A stretch of 64,000 nucleotides of DNA from Mytilus californianus. Taxonomy: Eukaryota; Mollusca; Bivalvia; Mytilida; Mytilidae. The stretch is from positions 53,679,318-53,743,317 of the forward strand of contig NW_026262593.1 in the NCBI RefSeq assembly GCF_021869535.1, written 5' to 3'. This document shows, piece by piece, positions 48,971-60,880 of the stretch. Numbering within the stretch: position 1 is the stretch's first letter; the number at the start of each line of letters is the position of its first letter. Under the pieces are notes generated by a model, which made no database searches, had not been told where the DNA came from, and saw only the letters and a list, made by a program, of their open reading frames with translations. The translations under genes were made by a program, and so were the position numbers.

Positions 48971-49740
48971 TAGTGCGAGTGGGGATTGGTGTCCTATGGA
49001 CACATATTCATGCACAGATTCTTGTTTATGCATCGATTTATTTATTTAACATTTTAAATGATTAGCAACAAAATGCTGACTGGTCCTGTAATTAAAAAAA
49101 AGTTATATGAGGGTCTGAATGGAGTTTACAGAATAGAGAATATAAAGGGCTAGCAATACAGAAATCTCAGAATATCCATCCTCATGGAGCTTTTGAAAGG
49201 GATGATTTTTTTTAGAAAATGAAAATGCCTATATGGTAGTTCTTAGTGAAATAATAATGACTTACTATTGACCTACTACTGTATGTAAGATGCCATCTAT
49301 CAGTTCCCTGTTTTGGCTTTGTCACATACTTGACCAATTGATGGATGTGTTATTAGTATATTAAGAGACATACCAAATGATGATTTGTTCAGTTGCTTGG
49401 TGCATCCTTTAGCATTGTAGATTCCCCCCTCTATCTTGAGAGATTAGAAAAGCTTAAAATGTAATTTCAATTGTTCCATGTTTAGAATTGCATCTGAAAT
49501 TCTAATGTTTCGTAGAATCATTTTATAATTCAAGTTATTTTCACTTTCACTAATAATATATTGCAAACTCCCTAAAACTTTGCAGCATTGATATGCTCAC
49601 TACTCTACACAGTACCTAGCAATGATATTTTATACAGAGATGAGTAATCTTTAAAAATACTTACCGGGTATGTTTATAAACGTTTTGATTTTAATATGAA
49701 ACATACAATTAGTTTTATTTTACAAAATCTGTTTTTGCAG

Positions 49741-49973
49741 GTTCTCCCAAATCTACAACTTTTGATATCATATTAATGGTTGCATTAATTAGGGAATTAA
49801 CAAGTTTGGAAGCACCTACTGGTGGATATGACAATTTACCACTTAGTGCAGATATCAAAGCCACAGCTGACCTGGCAAGAATAAAACTCTACAGAAACAA
49901 GCTCGAACATGATTATAAGGATGGAAAGATCAAGTCTACATGTTTCAAAACTGCCTGGGAGGATATCAGTGGG
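49741..49973 (+). CDS. Host gene B, second coding exon: core of the HEPN domain
   Basis: Acceptor 'ctgtttttgcag' and donor 'ggg|gtaaga'. The first two bases complete a Ser codon split after exon 1, then 77 codons end in phase 0 (residues 79-155). It carries the family signature PTGGYDNLPL (103-112) and ADLARIKLYRNKLEH (120-134). Arg129 and His134 form the R-x4-H motif that is catalytic in many HEPN RNases. It ends WEDISG, which reads directly into AVRRLGG of the next exon as in known DZIP3-type HEPN domains. Ribonuclease activity is not implied by the motif alone. Confidence 0.92.
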
Positions 49974-50294
49974 GTAAGAATATAATTTATCATCCAAAAA
50001 TAATATCAGTCATTACATGTCAATATTGATGGGATAAGAAAATAATTTATCATCTAAGGTAAATTTCAGCCATGAAAAAGACCAACAGACCAACAGACTA
50101 ACAGTAGTACACAAAACACAACATAGAAAACTAAAGACTGAGCAACACGAGTCCCACCAAAAACTTGATGTGATCTAAGGTGCTCCAGAAAGTGTGGCAC
50201 CCGTTGTGTTGCTGATGTTAGTACAAACTCAGTAATAAGTCCAATTCAGTAGGTCATATTTTGGAAAAGGGGGACGTGATTGTAGTTACAATAG

Positions 50295-50640
50295 TTATCA
50301 AAGGTACCAGGCTTATAATTTAATACACCAGACGCGCGTTTCGTCTACATAAGACTCATCAGTGACGCTCAGATCAAAAGAGTTAGAAAGCCAAACAAGT
50401 ACGAAGTTAAAGAGCATTGAGGACCCAAAATTCCAAAAAGTTGTGCCAAATACGGCTAAGGTAAAATATGCCTGGGATAAGATAATCCTTAGTATTTCAA
50501 ATAATTCATTCTTTTGCAAACAATAATTTAAAAAAAATGACCATATAATTGATATTCATGTCAACCCCGAAGTGCTGACTACTGGGCTGGTGATACCCTC
50601 GGGGACGAAACGTCCACCAGCAGAAGCAAACAACATATCC
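50295..50640. repeat. Interspersed repeat with 'cagacgcgcgtttcgtc' motif
   Basis: Contains 'ccagacgcgcgtttcgtct', 'gactcatcagtgacgctcag', 'gccaaacaagtacgaagt', 'attccaaaaagttgtgccaa' and 'ggctggtgataccctcgggg'. Fragments are also in the 46,640-48,175 block. A family I associate with mussel sequences. The minus-strand open stretch here is a by-product. Confidence 0.75.
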
Positions 50641-51055
50641 GCTATCATCTGTGAAAGAAATATTCCATAACGGTCAACATACTCGTGATGCACAAAGTAT
50701 CTATCATTGCATGAGAGAATATCATTTATCACCTAAGGTAAAGATCACCATGGAAGCTTAACCCTTCAAGTGTTATGGCTTTTGTTGTTGTTGAAATACC
50801 GTTGAGTGCCATGGGAATTTGAACGGAAAACGTCATAAGCGTTATCATGCGCAACTTCATGTAATTGTTTCTGTCTAGAAACAGGTCTGTTTCAACAGTC
50901 ACTTAAATTTCTTTAGGTAACAGATACTTAAATGGACAATCTTTATGAATTTTATCAAATTTTGCAGGCAAATTGATCCATTTTGTTCGCAAATATAAAC
51001 TAAAAAAGTAATCAAGTAAATTTTTATTTTTCATAAGCCCGTTACGTAATATGGT

Positions 51056-51825
51056 ATACCGTTTTCCGTCTGTCAGTCCGTCCGTCCGTCTTTCCGTCCG
51101 TCCGTCCGTCTTTCCGTCCGTCCGTCCGTCTGTCCGTCATCAACATATCGGACATTAACTCAAAAACGCTTGAACCAATTCACATGCAACTTTGGTGAAT
51201 TGTTTATATCTATTGACGTGAGCTCCCTTTCGTTTTTTTTAATAAATTTTAGATTCTAGTTTCCGATTTTTAGGTTTGTTTTTTTTAAAAAGGGGGATTT
51301 TCCAGTTTTCGGACAACAACTCAAAAACACTTTCACCAATTTGCAAGAAACTTTGGTGAGTTGTTTATATCTAATGGCGTCAGCTCCCTGTTGATTTTAT
51401 GATATCTGATTTTTATAAATTTTAGATTTTACATTTCCGAGTTATTGGATTTTATTCATTAAAAAAGGTTTTTTTTTCCAATTTTCGGACAATAACTCAA
51501 AAACGCTTTCAGCAGTTTTCTGAAACTTTGGTGAATTGTTTATAGCTATTGACGTCAGCTCCCTTTTGATTTTATGCATTTTAGATTTTACGTTTCGGAG
51601 TTACTAATATGCGATTTTATTCATAAAAAGGGGGTATTTTTCAGTTTTCGGACAATGCTTTGAGCAGTTATCATGATACTTTGGTGACTGGTTTATATCT
51701 ATTAAGATAACCTTCTTTTAGTTTTGCAAGAATTTCTGATATGACATTGATAAGTTAATGAACTTTATTCTTTGAAAAAGCGACTGGCGTATCATGCGTT
51801 CATGGCGCAGCTGTTTCTTTGGAGA
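51056..51825 (+). repeat. GTCCGT microsatellite followed by a tandem repeat of about 165 bp
   Basis: A run of 'ccgtccgtccgtctttccgt' spans 51,068-51,139. Units carrying 'ttcggacaataactcaaaaa' follow, near 51,149, 51,309, 51,485 and 51,647, with 'actttggtgaattgtttata' and 'gacgtcagctccc'. It closes with 'gcgtatcatgcgttcatggc'. No coding capacity. Confidence 0.8.
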
Positions 51826-51888
51826 TAAAAAACAATCTGAACATTCTATTGGTATAAACTTAAGTACAAACCTATATATATTGGGATA

Positions 51889-52400
51889 AAATTGAGAATG
51901 AAAATGGGGAATATGTCAAAGAGACAATATTCCAACCAAAGAGCAGATAACAGCCAAAGGCCAACAATTGATTTTCAATGCAGCGAGAAAATCCCACACC
52001 CGGAGGTGGTCCTCAGCAAGCTCCTAAATAAAAATGTGAACTAGTTCAGTGAAAATGGACGTCAAACTTAACTCAAAAACATGTTAATGAACTAAAATTT
52101 TGAAATATACAAGACTAACAAAGGCTTGCGGCTCCTGACTTGGAACAGGCGCAAAAATGCGGCGGGGTTAAACATGTTTAGTGAGATCTCAACCCTCCCC
52201 TATACATCTAGCCAATGTAGAATAAAGACACACACAGTAGTACGCACAGTAAAACTAAGTTTAAAAAAAGTCCGAGTCTGATGTCAGAATAGGTAACAAA
52301 AAAAAACTTGACAATTTTGACAAGGATACATAAATAAAGGACTACTAGCAGTTACTGACATGTCAGTTCCAAACCTCAATTAAACTGATTGAAAGATTAT
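51889..52400 (+). repeat. S2 repeat, diverged copy
   Basis: Starts 'gagaatgaaaatggggaata', then 'tgtcaaagagacaatattcc', 'cagcgagaaaatcccacacc', 'ggctcctgacttggaacagg' and 'gactactagcagttactgac', in the same order as the copies in the large array. Confidence 0.75.
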
Positions 52401-52679
52401 GTCTTCATCACATGAAAGTCAAGCACAATCCCTCCGGTTAGGGTTTAGTATCATAAAATATACGAGAAGAACAAAAAACGTATCGTGCCAACAACTGGTT
52501 TTAGAATAAATGTGTTTATATCCGATGCAAAGACCCAATGAGTGAATCAATAATGATAGCAAAATATACTATTCTTAATGACCTGACAACAGTATCGTAA
52601 CATATCCCTTCTGAATAAGACTGTTTTAATGTTTGGTTAGCTTTTGAGGTTAATGCCGACACTGTTGTGCTTTGTAAAA

Positions 52680-53900
52680 AATATTACCATAAAAAATTGG
52701 ATGTGAAATACCTGAACGTATAAGATGTCTGCATGTTGATTTATATTTACGAATGATGTCCTTGTACAGATGATAAAATTTATTAAATGTTTTGACTAGT
52801 TTGTGATATCGAAAAACCTGGTGTAATAATTTTTTTTAGTAATACAGACATTTCTTTTGTTAGAATCAAATACGTTGTTACATACTCGAGCGAATCGAAC
52901 AAGTTGAGATATGTAAACACCATAAGATGGCGACAAGGGAACGTCACAAAAATGGATAATCAACACTAGGAAATGAAAAACCATCTCTATTATCAAAATT
53001 TTGGTATTAAGCTTATCGTTAAAGATATAGATAAGAAGATCCAGGAAAGGGCAGGGTTCATTGTTAGTATTAGCTTTATTTAAAGTCAGTTCGGCAGGAT
53101 AAAGTTCTTTAGTGTACATACCGAAGAAGTCATTATTGAGAGCTGTTATATCATCCAAATATCTAAAAGTGCGATTAAGTTTTTGAATCAGATGTTGTTT
53201 CGATGGGTGTTTGCTGATTTTAGTCATAAATTGAAACTCATAAGAATACAGAAACAGACCCGCAATAAGTGGTGCACAGTTTGTCCCCATGGGAATTCTG
53301 ATAACTTGTGAAGAGGTTTAGCTAGCTTTAAAACCAGGTTCAATCCACCATTTTTTACATAAGAAAATGCCTGTACCAAGTCAGGAATATGACAGTTTTT
53401 ATCCATTCGTTTGATGTGTTTGTTTGTTTTTTTGATTTTGCCATTTGATTGGGGACTTTCCTTTTTAAATTTTCCTTGGAGTTCAGTATTTTTGTGATTT
53501 TAATTTTGACGATATACGGAATCTTCATAGTGGACAAAAATGTTATCGAGTAAAAACTCAAGGGCAGTTATAGTATTAAAGCTGGTCCAATTGACATAGT
53601 TTTTTGTTTGCTGTTATTAAAAAATGACCTAAAAGAGTTTGAACATATATATTCGCATTCTGACTTTTTAAATGCCCATTTAATGAGGTGTGTGAACTTT
53701 TTCTTAATAAGATTATGAGGCAAAGTAGTATATAGGGTAGACAAATCAAAACTTAATTAGAACAGATTCGAAATCATCACTATAAGCATGCAATTTATCA
53801 GGATGCACGTATATACTTGCGACCCTGTCTGATATTTGTGCACGGTGCATACATTTTGTTCCGTACAACTTATATTGAAAAAAATTGTATGCAATAGTAT
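52680..53900 (-). pseudogene. Penelope-like reverse transcriptase fragment, antisense to gene B
   Basis: Read on the minus strand, conceptual fragments follow the order of a Penelope-like (PLE) RT. A DLSTLYTTLPHN-like segment (about 53,740) comes first, then EFLLDNIFVHYEDSVYRQ (about 53,510-53,565). IPMGTNCAPLIAGLFLYSYE follows (53,290 downward), then RYLDDI with the catalytic Asp pair (about 53,150). Last are AYGVYISQLVRFAR-like residues and KLVKTFNKFYHLYKD (about 52,760). The longest clean piece is 53,290-52,796 (164 codons). The frame is broken by stops and by an inserted repeat (53,299-53,507). No GIY-YIG endonuclease domain was recognised. PLEs insert DNA copies of themselves by target-primed reverse transcription; this copy is dead. 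Confidence 0.85.
53299..53507 (-). mobile_element. Short repeat inserted in the Penelope-like fragment
   Basis: It separates the codons for YRQ and VIRIPMG, which are adjacent in related elements. It contains (minus strand) 'aatactgaactccaaggaaa', 'ggaaagtccccaatcaaatg', 'atcaaacgaatggataaaaa' and 'ggtggattgaacctggtttt'. A diverged copy of its middle is at 55,388-55,480 on the plus strand. About 209 bp; a target duplication of 'caa' is possible. Confidence 0.7.
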
Positions 53901-54595
53901 CATTGCATCTTGATGCGTCTCTCTGATCTTGAATTTGATTCTTGAACCTTATTATAGTTATTTGTGTTTAGGGCATAACAGTTCTCTTGAAAAATTAGGT
54001 TAGCTAAACCAAGACTAACTAAGTGAGCATATGCATTAAGGGAAGGTGAATTATCAGTTAGATAAGGTCATTTTACCTTTGTCCTTTGACCCTACTTACA
54101 GATAGGTAAAACTGCAGTGAATACTGGAAATTCAGAAATGTTTGTGATCCTAATACTTATATGAAAAATGCAACATGCAACATGCCATTTGTAGCATAAT
54201 TATGTAAAATATCGGTTTTTTTTTATTTTTGGATGTTTTCTATTTTGACCATTTACTACAACCACCTTTATCAAACTCACATTTCTGACGGCAATTAGAG
54301 ATTGGAAATATCAAATGGATGCATTAATTTCTGAATTTACATTATATAAACCTGGAACTCTGTTCAGTGTCCGCATAATTCTGTCAGACTGACCTCTCAG
54401 TTACCATGTGACAAGCTAACACGATATAATTATGTAACATGATTGTCTGAATGCCAAAAATATCAATTTTAATCCAATATTTTCAAAACAATCAATTTCA
54501 TTAGTCAATAGCCATTTAGGGATTGTGTAAATTCATGTTTTTCTAGGTCGCAACCGCATCACAAATTCATACGCGTCGCACTTGTTTTGTTTTGC

Positions 54596-54949
54596 ATGAC
54601 AATGACTGACCTAAATACCTGTATGTTTGACACAACTGACAACAACAGCTCGCAGAATGAAGTATTTCTGTTAATGCCTTTAGTGGTGCCTAATTTTAAC
54701 GTAGGAACGAGTTTATTAGAAGGGTTGGAAGAAGACGAAACGACAGAAAACCAATAAAACACAACAGTCAACAAAACAGAAGACGATGTCGACAGATTGT
54801 CAACGGCAAATAGCACAGCTGATAATAATCAGCCTACTTGTTCACTCAACACAAATGATATGGAAGTGGAAAATGTGGTTGCAGCTGATGTTTCTTGTGG
54901 GTGTCATACAAATTCAAGCAGACTAAAACCAGCACAGTTTTTTCCGTAA
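54596..54949 (+). pseudogene. Unidentified 117-codon frame with one internal stop
   Basis: ATG at 54,596 and TAA at 54,947, interrupted only by TAA at 54,755-54,757. Codon content looks protein-like: many Asp, Asn, Thr and Glu, e.g. LLEGLEEDETTENQ before the stop and NTNDMEVENVVAADVSCGCH after it. An acceptor-like 'gtttttctag' lies at 54,537-54,546 and AATAAA at about 55,026. I do not recognise it. It could be a remnant of a retrocopy or of a mobile element's first frame; low certainty that it was ever a gene. Confidence 0.35.
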
Positions 54950-55387
54950 CACCTGTCCTCTTCTCTGTACTGCCCTCTTTTTTATGTTTCTCCTCTTTTA
55001 AAATTCATGTTGTTTAATAAGTGGAATAAACCATTCCCTTTCTATATGTCTCATTATACTGATGCAAGTCAAGATAAAAATATATATGTTACAGTAAATG
55101 AGTGAAATTAGGAATGTAATTACTAAAAGTTAGGAGTTACATGTAATTCCTGATGCAATTAGTTAATACAGGTAATTTCTGAAACTGTATAGTTATTACC
55201 AGTAATAACAAATTTTGAAATGAATTTTTACAGAATAAAGCTGTTGAGTGATCAGAGCTATTCGAGAGACCTATACCTATATCATAAAGATTTGCAAATG
55301 GTTAAAATAAAAACCTTGAATAAAACAATATCCTATTTTCATTCCAGTACATTATAACTTTCAATTTTCAAAATTTCTTTTTCAAAT

Positions 55388-55480
55388 AGTAAATTCAAAA
55401 GCTCAAACACATCAAATGAATGGAAAACAACTGTGATATTCTTGACTTGACACGCGTATTTACTTATGTAGACAATGGTG
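55388..55480 (+). repeat. Diverged copy of the 53,299-53,507 repeat
   Basis: Shares 'aaattcaaaagctcaaacac', 'atcaaatgaatggaaaacaa' and 'acttatgtagacaatggtgg' in order with the family. Confidence 0.55.
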
Positions 55481-55715
55481 GAGTGAATGATTCTAGGAAG
55501 TAGGTGCTACAAGTAGAGCAAGATCTCATAACCCTTCCGTAGCACCTACGGTCACCCACATACTGTTGTGTGGTTCGTGTTCTTAAGTCTCGAGTTTTAT
55601 GTACCTTTGGATCTCCAAAGCTTGACATGTGACATTTAGACTAATGGCCTATCAAAATGACCAAGGCTTTATAATAATATTAAGAACCTTTTGCCATTTG
55701 TCTATATAAGAATAC

Positions 55716-55862
55716 AGTTTAGGGGCCAGCTGAAGGACGCCTCCGGGTGCGGGAGTTTCTCGCTGCATTGAAGACCCATTGGTGGCCTTCGGCTGTTGTC
55801 TGCTCTATGGTCGGGTTGTTGTCTCTTTGACACATTCCCCATTTCCGTTCTCAATTTTATTT
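55716..55862 (-). repeat. S2 repeat head, minus orientation
   Basis: Reads on the minus strand 'gagaacggaaatggggaatg', 'tgtcaaagagacaacaaccc', 'gcagcgagaaactcccgcac', matching the first 150 bases of S2. Confidence 0.8.
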
Positions 55863-55904
55863 TAGTTATTTGTTTATAAAAGTTTAGTATATAATCTAAG
55901 ATAT

Positions 55905-56640
55905 GTCACAGGATATCTACCAAGCTATACAACAATGCATTTGTGGTACATTGTTTGACGCCCAAAATATTTGTGCAAATTATTAACTGAACTTTTTCAA
56001 TATTCGGAGCTTTATTAAAGCCCCATGTCTTACTACTATAGCATAAAATACTACTAATATATGAATCAAACAAATTCCAGTATGTGAAAACATTCAAATA
56101 TAAGGTTGGTGCTTTTGATTTCAAGGCAAATGGCACTTTTTTACCTTGCTCAGCTAAATGTTTCTGAGTTCCAAAAGAAATACTGATATAAATCAACTGT
56201 GAACCTAAGTTAAAAAAAATCATCAACAATGTCAATAACATTACCATCAAAATACCATGTTACTTCTACCTTCACATTGCCACCTTTTCTAAATGACAAA
56301 TTGTTTGTGATAGAATTGTTAAACTCCATTTACGAGTGTACAATACAATTGTGTCTAACACACTTTTTTTTTATACTGGTACCTTTTACAGAATCAGAAA
56401 ACAATCATATCATCGGCACAAATATACAAAAATAAAGAAAATTCCTGTACTTCATAGGGAGAATTACCATTACTTAGAAATTCAATTTCAAAACCGTTCA
56501 TATACAATGTAAAAAGTAGTTGGGAAAGTACTCCCCTTGCATTAAGCAAACTGTTATAGTTATCTGCTCTGAGAAATACAGATGATGATTCTATTTTGTA
56601 CTGTGTCTCTCTTGAAGAAATAGTTGGTGTGATCGAGGAA
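55905..56640 (-). pseudogene. LINE reverse-transcriptase remnant, antisense to gene B
   Basis: Minus-strand fragments in order: LFTLYMNGFEIEFLSNGNSP (about 56,520), then CADDMIVF where YADD is usual (about 56,400). Next are SFRKGGNVKVEVTWYFDGNV (about 56,290) and a clean 114-codon piece, 56,250-55,906. That piece contains TQKHLAEQGKKVPFALKSK and NLFDSYISSILCYSSKTWGF, typical of the post-catalytic part of non-LTR RTs. There are stops and frame changes between fragments. The first catalytic-box residue is Cys, not Tyr. Clade not assigned. Confidence 0.8.
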
Positions 56641-57384
56641 TTTCAAATATCTAAAACTAACTGTTTTCAAGTATCAATGTAAAACACTGTAAAACAGAGA
56701 ATGCAGCTTTAAAGGACTTTTGATTCCTTTACCCTAAAGTCAGACCTACAATCCGTATCCCTGTACCTTCTTATAAGGTTTATTGAATTATATCCATAAA
56801 TCCAAAATCTTAAAACAAAATGTCGGTTAGTAAATAGCTGCAAAAATGACAAAAAATTCAGTGATTACCTGTTATCACTGAAACAATCAGTAAATACATG
56901 TAATTACTAAATTGATTAGTGATTACAGGTATTTACTTAATTGTTTAGTAATTACATGTAATTTTTAATTTCACCTATGTACTGTTACATATATACATAT
57001 AAACTTGCAAATAATAAAAAAACACTTCATTTTTACACATCTCATTGAGTGATAAAAACACACATTTTTTTCAGAAAAAAACTAACTTATGAAGAAACAC
57101 AAACAAACACTTTTTTAAGCCCCTTTTTCATATTTTTAAGCCTAAAAGCAACCTTCCATACAAGAGATACATGTATCTTTATTGTATTTCGTAAAAAGTA
57201 GATTTTACTTCGCAAAGTGAGTGTACCTAGTGACTAGGAGCGGAGCATGACAAAGCTTAAATAATCCAAAATAGGAAAACTTATTTCTGTACATTCAGTC
57301 TCCGTTTTAACTGGTTAAAAATGAAAACTCTTATTTAGCAATAAAGCTCACTATATTTGGATCAATCATACAGTTTTATACATT

Positions 57385-57525
57385 TATTTCCCGTGCCTGA
57401 GGGAGATATGAAGATTTGTTCATCCGAGAATATTCATATTTGACGAGGGCTCTGCCCGAGGGAAATATGATTTTTCGAGGGTGAGCAGATCTTCATATCT
57501 CCCCAGGCAAAGGTAAATGAATGTT
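57385..57525. repeat. Inverted-repeat hairpin, about 35-bp arms
   Basis: 'tttcccgtgcctgagggaga' then 'tatgaagat' is matched on the other arm by 'atcttcatatctccccaggc'. The arms are imperfect and separated by about 70 bases that include 'ctctgcccgagggaaatatg'. May be a MITE. Confidence 0.55.
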
Positions 57526-57769
57526 TCATTCCACTGCCTATGCTTTATTTACTATCAATACATTAAAAATTATTTTGCATACATTTCTTTTCCTATCCGC
57601 TTGTTTTTATAAGTTAAACTAAACACAACGTACCCATTGATAAACAGTACGGAGCAAATTTGAATAATTAGTCTTTTTGTTTTATCGTCTAAAATAAATT
57701 TGAACAGGATAATGAATTTTAAAAAGAATAAGAAGACGAAGAAAACACTAAACCAAACCTTGGTAAAAA

Positions 57770-59349
57770 ATTCTGGAAAAACATAAAATCAAGGAAAAGA
57801 GACATGATGGGAATATCACCCCTCCAAAACAACCTCGGAGAGCATGTTATTGACAGCAAAGGAAAATCAGAAATATTGAACACTCAGTATGATAGCGTCT
57901 TCATAACAGAGGATACCAAAAATATGCCAAATATGGGAACCAGTACAACTCCAAACATCAGTAAGTTGCATATCAGATCAGAAGGGGTAAAGGAAACTCC
58001 TAGACCCAACAAAAGCAAACGGTCCAGATGAAATACCAACAAGAATCTTGAAAGAAGCACACTGCGAGATCGCACACTCACAAAAATCTATGAACAGTCC
58101 TATAACAGTGGAGAAGTTCCAGAAGATTGGCGACAAGCAAACATCACAGCCATCTACAAAAAGGGGGACAGAAGTCATGCATGTAAACTAGCGCCCCGTA
58201 TTGTTAACCACAATATGTTGTAAAGTCATGGAACACATAATCTATAAGCACACCATGGAACATCTTGAAGAACATTAAGTCTTATCCGACTTCCAACACG
58301 GATTCAGACGTAACCGACCATGTAAAACCCAACTCATTAACACCATTGAAACAGTTGCAAGAGAACTGGACCATCGAAGACAAATAGACATGCTTATCCT
58401 TGATTTCTCGAAAGCGTTCGATACAGTTCCCCACCAAAGACTTCTAAAGAAAATGTCACACTATGGGATAACATCCAACACTCTACAATGGATTTCGGCA
58501 TGGCTTTCTCACCGACACCAGAGAGTATGTCTAGATGGAGAAGCCAGTAAGAACAAACCAGTACGATCAGGAGTTCCACAGCTTACAACTTCAACAAGAT
58601 CTGACAGAACTGACCAAATGGCCAGAGAGATGGCAGATGACATTCCATCCAGCTATTTGCTACACACTAAGGGTATCAAGAAAGAAAAACCCAAAAATAA
58701 AAGAGTATGAAATGATGGGACAACAACTATCCACAGTCCACCAATATCCATATCTTGGAGTCGAATTATCAGAAGACCTCAGTTGGGATCCTCACATAAA
58801 AAAAAGTCACAAAATCAAACCGATCGCGAGTATTAGGATTCCTAAGACGCAACATCTGGAAGTGTCCACAAGACATCAAAGCGCAGGCCTATACATCGCT
58901 AGTGCGCCCACATCTTGAGTATGCCTCTACAGTTTGGGATCCATATCGAAAACACCATATCGACTCCGTAGAAATGGTTCTAAGAAGAGCTGCCAGATTT
59001 GCGACATCAGCATACAGTCGGGAACCAGGGACAGTAACAAACAATATGAAAACCCTAGAAAGGCAAACAAACGCTAGAATCAAGACGGAAATCCAGTAGG
59101 CTGAGCATGTTTTACAAAGCCTCACATGGAAAGGCAGCAGTCAACATACCATCATACGTGAGAAGACCATCTACCTCAACAAGACAATACCATCCAGAAA
59201 AGTTTACTCAGGTCAGTACCTCCATAGATGCCTACAAATACAGCTATATACCACGCACCATCACCGACTGGAACAGCCTGCCTCTTGAAGCCTTCAAAGC
59301 TACATCTCTGGAATCTTTCAAGGAGCAACTTCGGAGACTGCAGCTGTAA
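57770..59349 (+). pseudogene. LINE (CR1/jockey-like) reverse transcriptase, deleted copy
   Basis: Plus-strand fragments run from the linker before the RT (58,031 upstream) through DFQHGFRRNRPCKTQLI (about 58,290). LILDFSKAFDTVPHQRLL follows (58,393-58,446) with the first catalytic Asp, then a thumb-side piece with LTELTKWPERWQM and PYLGVELSEDLSWDPHI (about 58,595-58,800). The C-terminal block is LRRAARFATSAYSREPGTV, YIPRTITDWNSLP and a stop at 59,349. Between SGVPQ (about 58,579) and the thumb piece the whole segment with the YADD box is missing, so it cannot be catalytic. Several stops and frameshifts are present. The endonuclease part is not found. Confidence 0.88.
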
Positions 59350-60529
59350 ACAGAAACCACCTGATCTTATCTAATTGTAATTGCACTTGTAAATACTGAG
59401 CACGCAGGTTGACGTTTGCACAGCAGTATCTGCGTTATATATTTTCACTGCAGATCAATAGTATAGATGTAGACGTAGAAGTTCAAAACGTTATGTACAT
59501 TAACCGCGCGTAAAGTCGCACGATGTAATCCCGACATTTCAGAGGGTAATATATAATCCTCAGAATGGAATATAAGATTTGTTCAATGACATGTGGGATA
59601 GTCTCCACCGATCAAATATTGACTAAACTATCAATATGTATAAAAAGTGGAATAATATTATTTGTAAAAGTGGAATCTTCACACTATTTCTCAAAATATT
59701 AAACATGTAAAATCTCGCACAAATTCCACCTACCAGCATGTTGAATCAATATCTAATATCTAATTCTGATGCAATGATCTGCCATTCTTTAGTACAAGTC
59801 TATCACCCCCATTTTGTAATATGGTACTTTTGCCTGGCATTACATAACACTTGTCAGGATGTGTTTTCATGCAATATTAACCTTGTCGTAATTAAAAAGA
59901 TAAATTTAACTATCGTTTAATGTAGGGCGGACATCGTGAATTTTGATAATCGTATATTTCTGACAAGAAAAGCTTGTTCTACTGCTTCATAAAGAGTTGA
60001 GAACTGTATAATTGTCAATTACCCGCAATGAGCCAACAATTTATTTATACAAAATAATGTGCTGGCGTGTTTACAACTATCAGCACTGTTTGTGTACAAA
60101 GTATTCGACGACTTGTCACAGATCAGCGCTAGGGTGATGAGTAGAGCCATAATATAGTTATCTGTAGTCATAAATTTATGATCTCTAAATTAATCAAACA
60201 CAAAAGAATAATGTTACAAGTGTTATTTACATCGATTAAAACCAATCAACAAGGTTATAACCAAATAAGGTAATTCGATCACGTTTGAACTAGTTAGATT
60301 TACCTGGAATTTTATACCGCACGGAAAAGATTTAACAAGTCGTTTAAAATTTTACCGATTTACGATTTTTTAACTTAAAATTTAAACATCGCGGACAAAA
60401 AGTATAATACCATACTAAGACAGATAGCACAACGCCCTTGGTCCGTTCAGGGCTTTGGGAGAACACTGCATAGATATGATACTATAAGCATTAAGTCTTC
60501 TTTATTTGGCGTATGGATACATATACAGA

Positions 60530-60880
60530 GTTTGGTCATAAACTGTAATTCATAACAGTACATAATCAATTCGGATATTAAAGGGGCATAATTGGTGTCC
60601 ATAGGAATACCTACAATCTGTCAATAAACTTTATTGCCAAAACGTTCATGAATATTGACCAGAAGAAAATTTATGGCTATAATCATCTCATAACACCTCC
60701 AGTAAGTATATCCCGCATCTTTACCTTTCTCATTCGAGAATAAGGCTTTATATGAGTTACAGAAAATAAATCAGATTTATCAAACGACCATTTAATTGAT
60801 TAAGAAAATTTTAGATTGATGAGCCTGTGTGGAAGTGTAGCATAAAGGGAGGAAAAGTCAAACTATCAACCAATCAAAAG
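60530..60880 (-). pseudogene. Second Penelope-like reverse-transcriptase fragment
   Basis: Minus-strand reading gives SLTFPPFMLHFHTGSS, then WSFDKSDLFSV-like text, and IPMDTNYAPLISELIMYCYE. This corresponds to the same part of the RT as the 52,680-53,900 copy, but is more decayed. The substitution of Gly by Asp in the IPMGTN motif and multiple stops show it is inactive. Confidence 0.6.

Larger units (their letters stand above)
44233..49740 (+). other. Host gene B, intron 1 (5.5 kb), repeat-filled
   Basis: GT at 44,233 and AG at 49,739-49,740 ('ctgtttttgcag'). It contains a decayed Harbinger transposase (45,100-45,640), a tandem repeat block (46,640-48,175) and fragments of S1 (about 44,312-44,350) and of the 14,737-type repeat (48,973-49,020). 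The rest is AT-rich with no gene seen. Confidence 0.8.
55080..56998. repeat. Pair of inverted arms about 1.9 kb apart
   Basis: The left arm (55,084-55,205, with 'tgttacagtaaatgagtgaa' and 'aggtaatttctgaaactgta') resembles the reverse complement of the right arm (56,870-56,996). Both contain several 'agtaattacatgtaatt'-like palindromes. Between them lie a LINE remnant, an S2 fragment and another repeat. It may be one foldback or MITE element split by later insertions. Confidence 0.5.

Noticed and set aside
55080..56998. An autonomous transposon with a gene between inverted arms
   Set aside because: The only coding remnant inside is a LINE RT on the minus strand, unrelated to a transposase.
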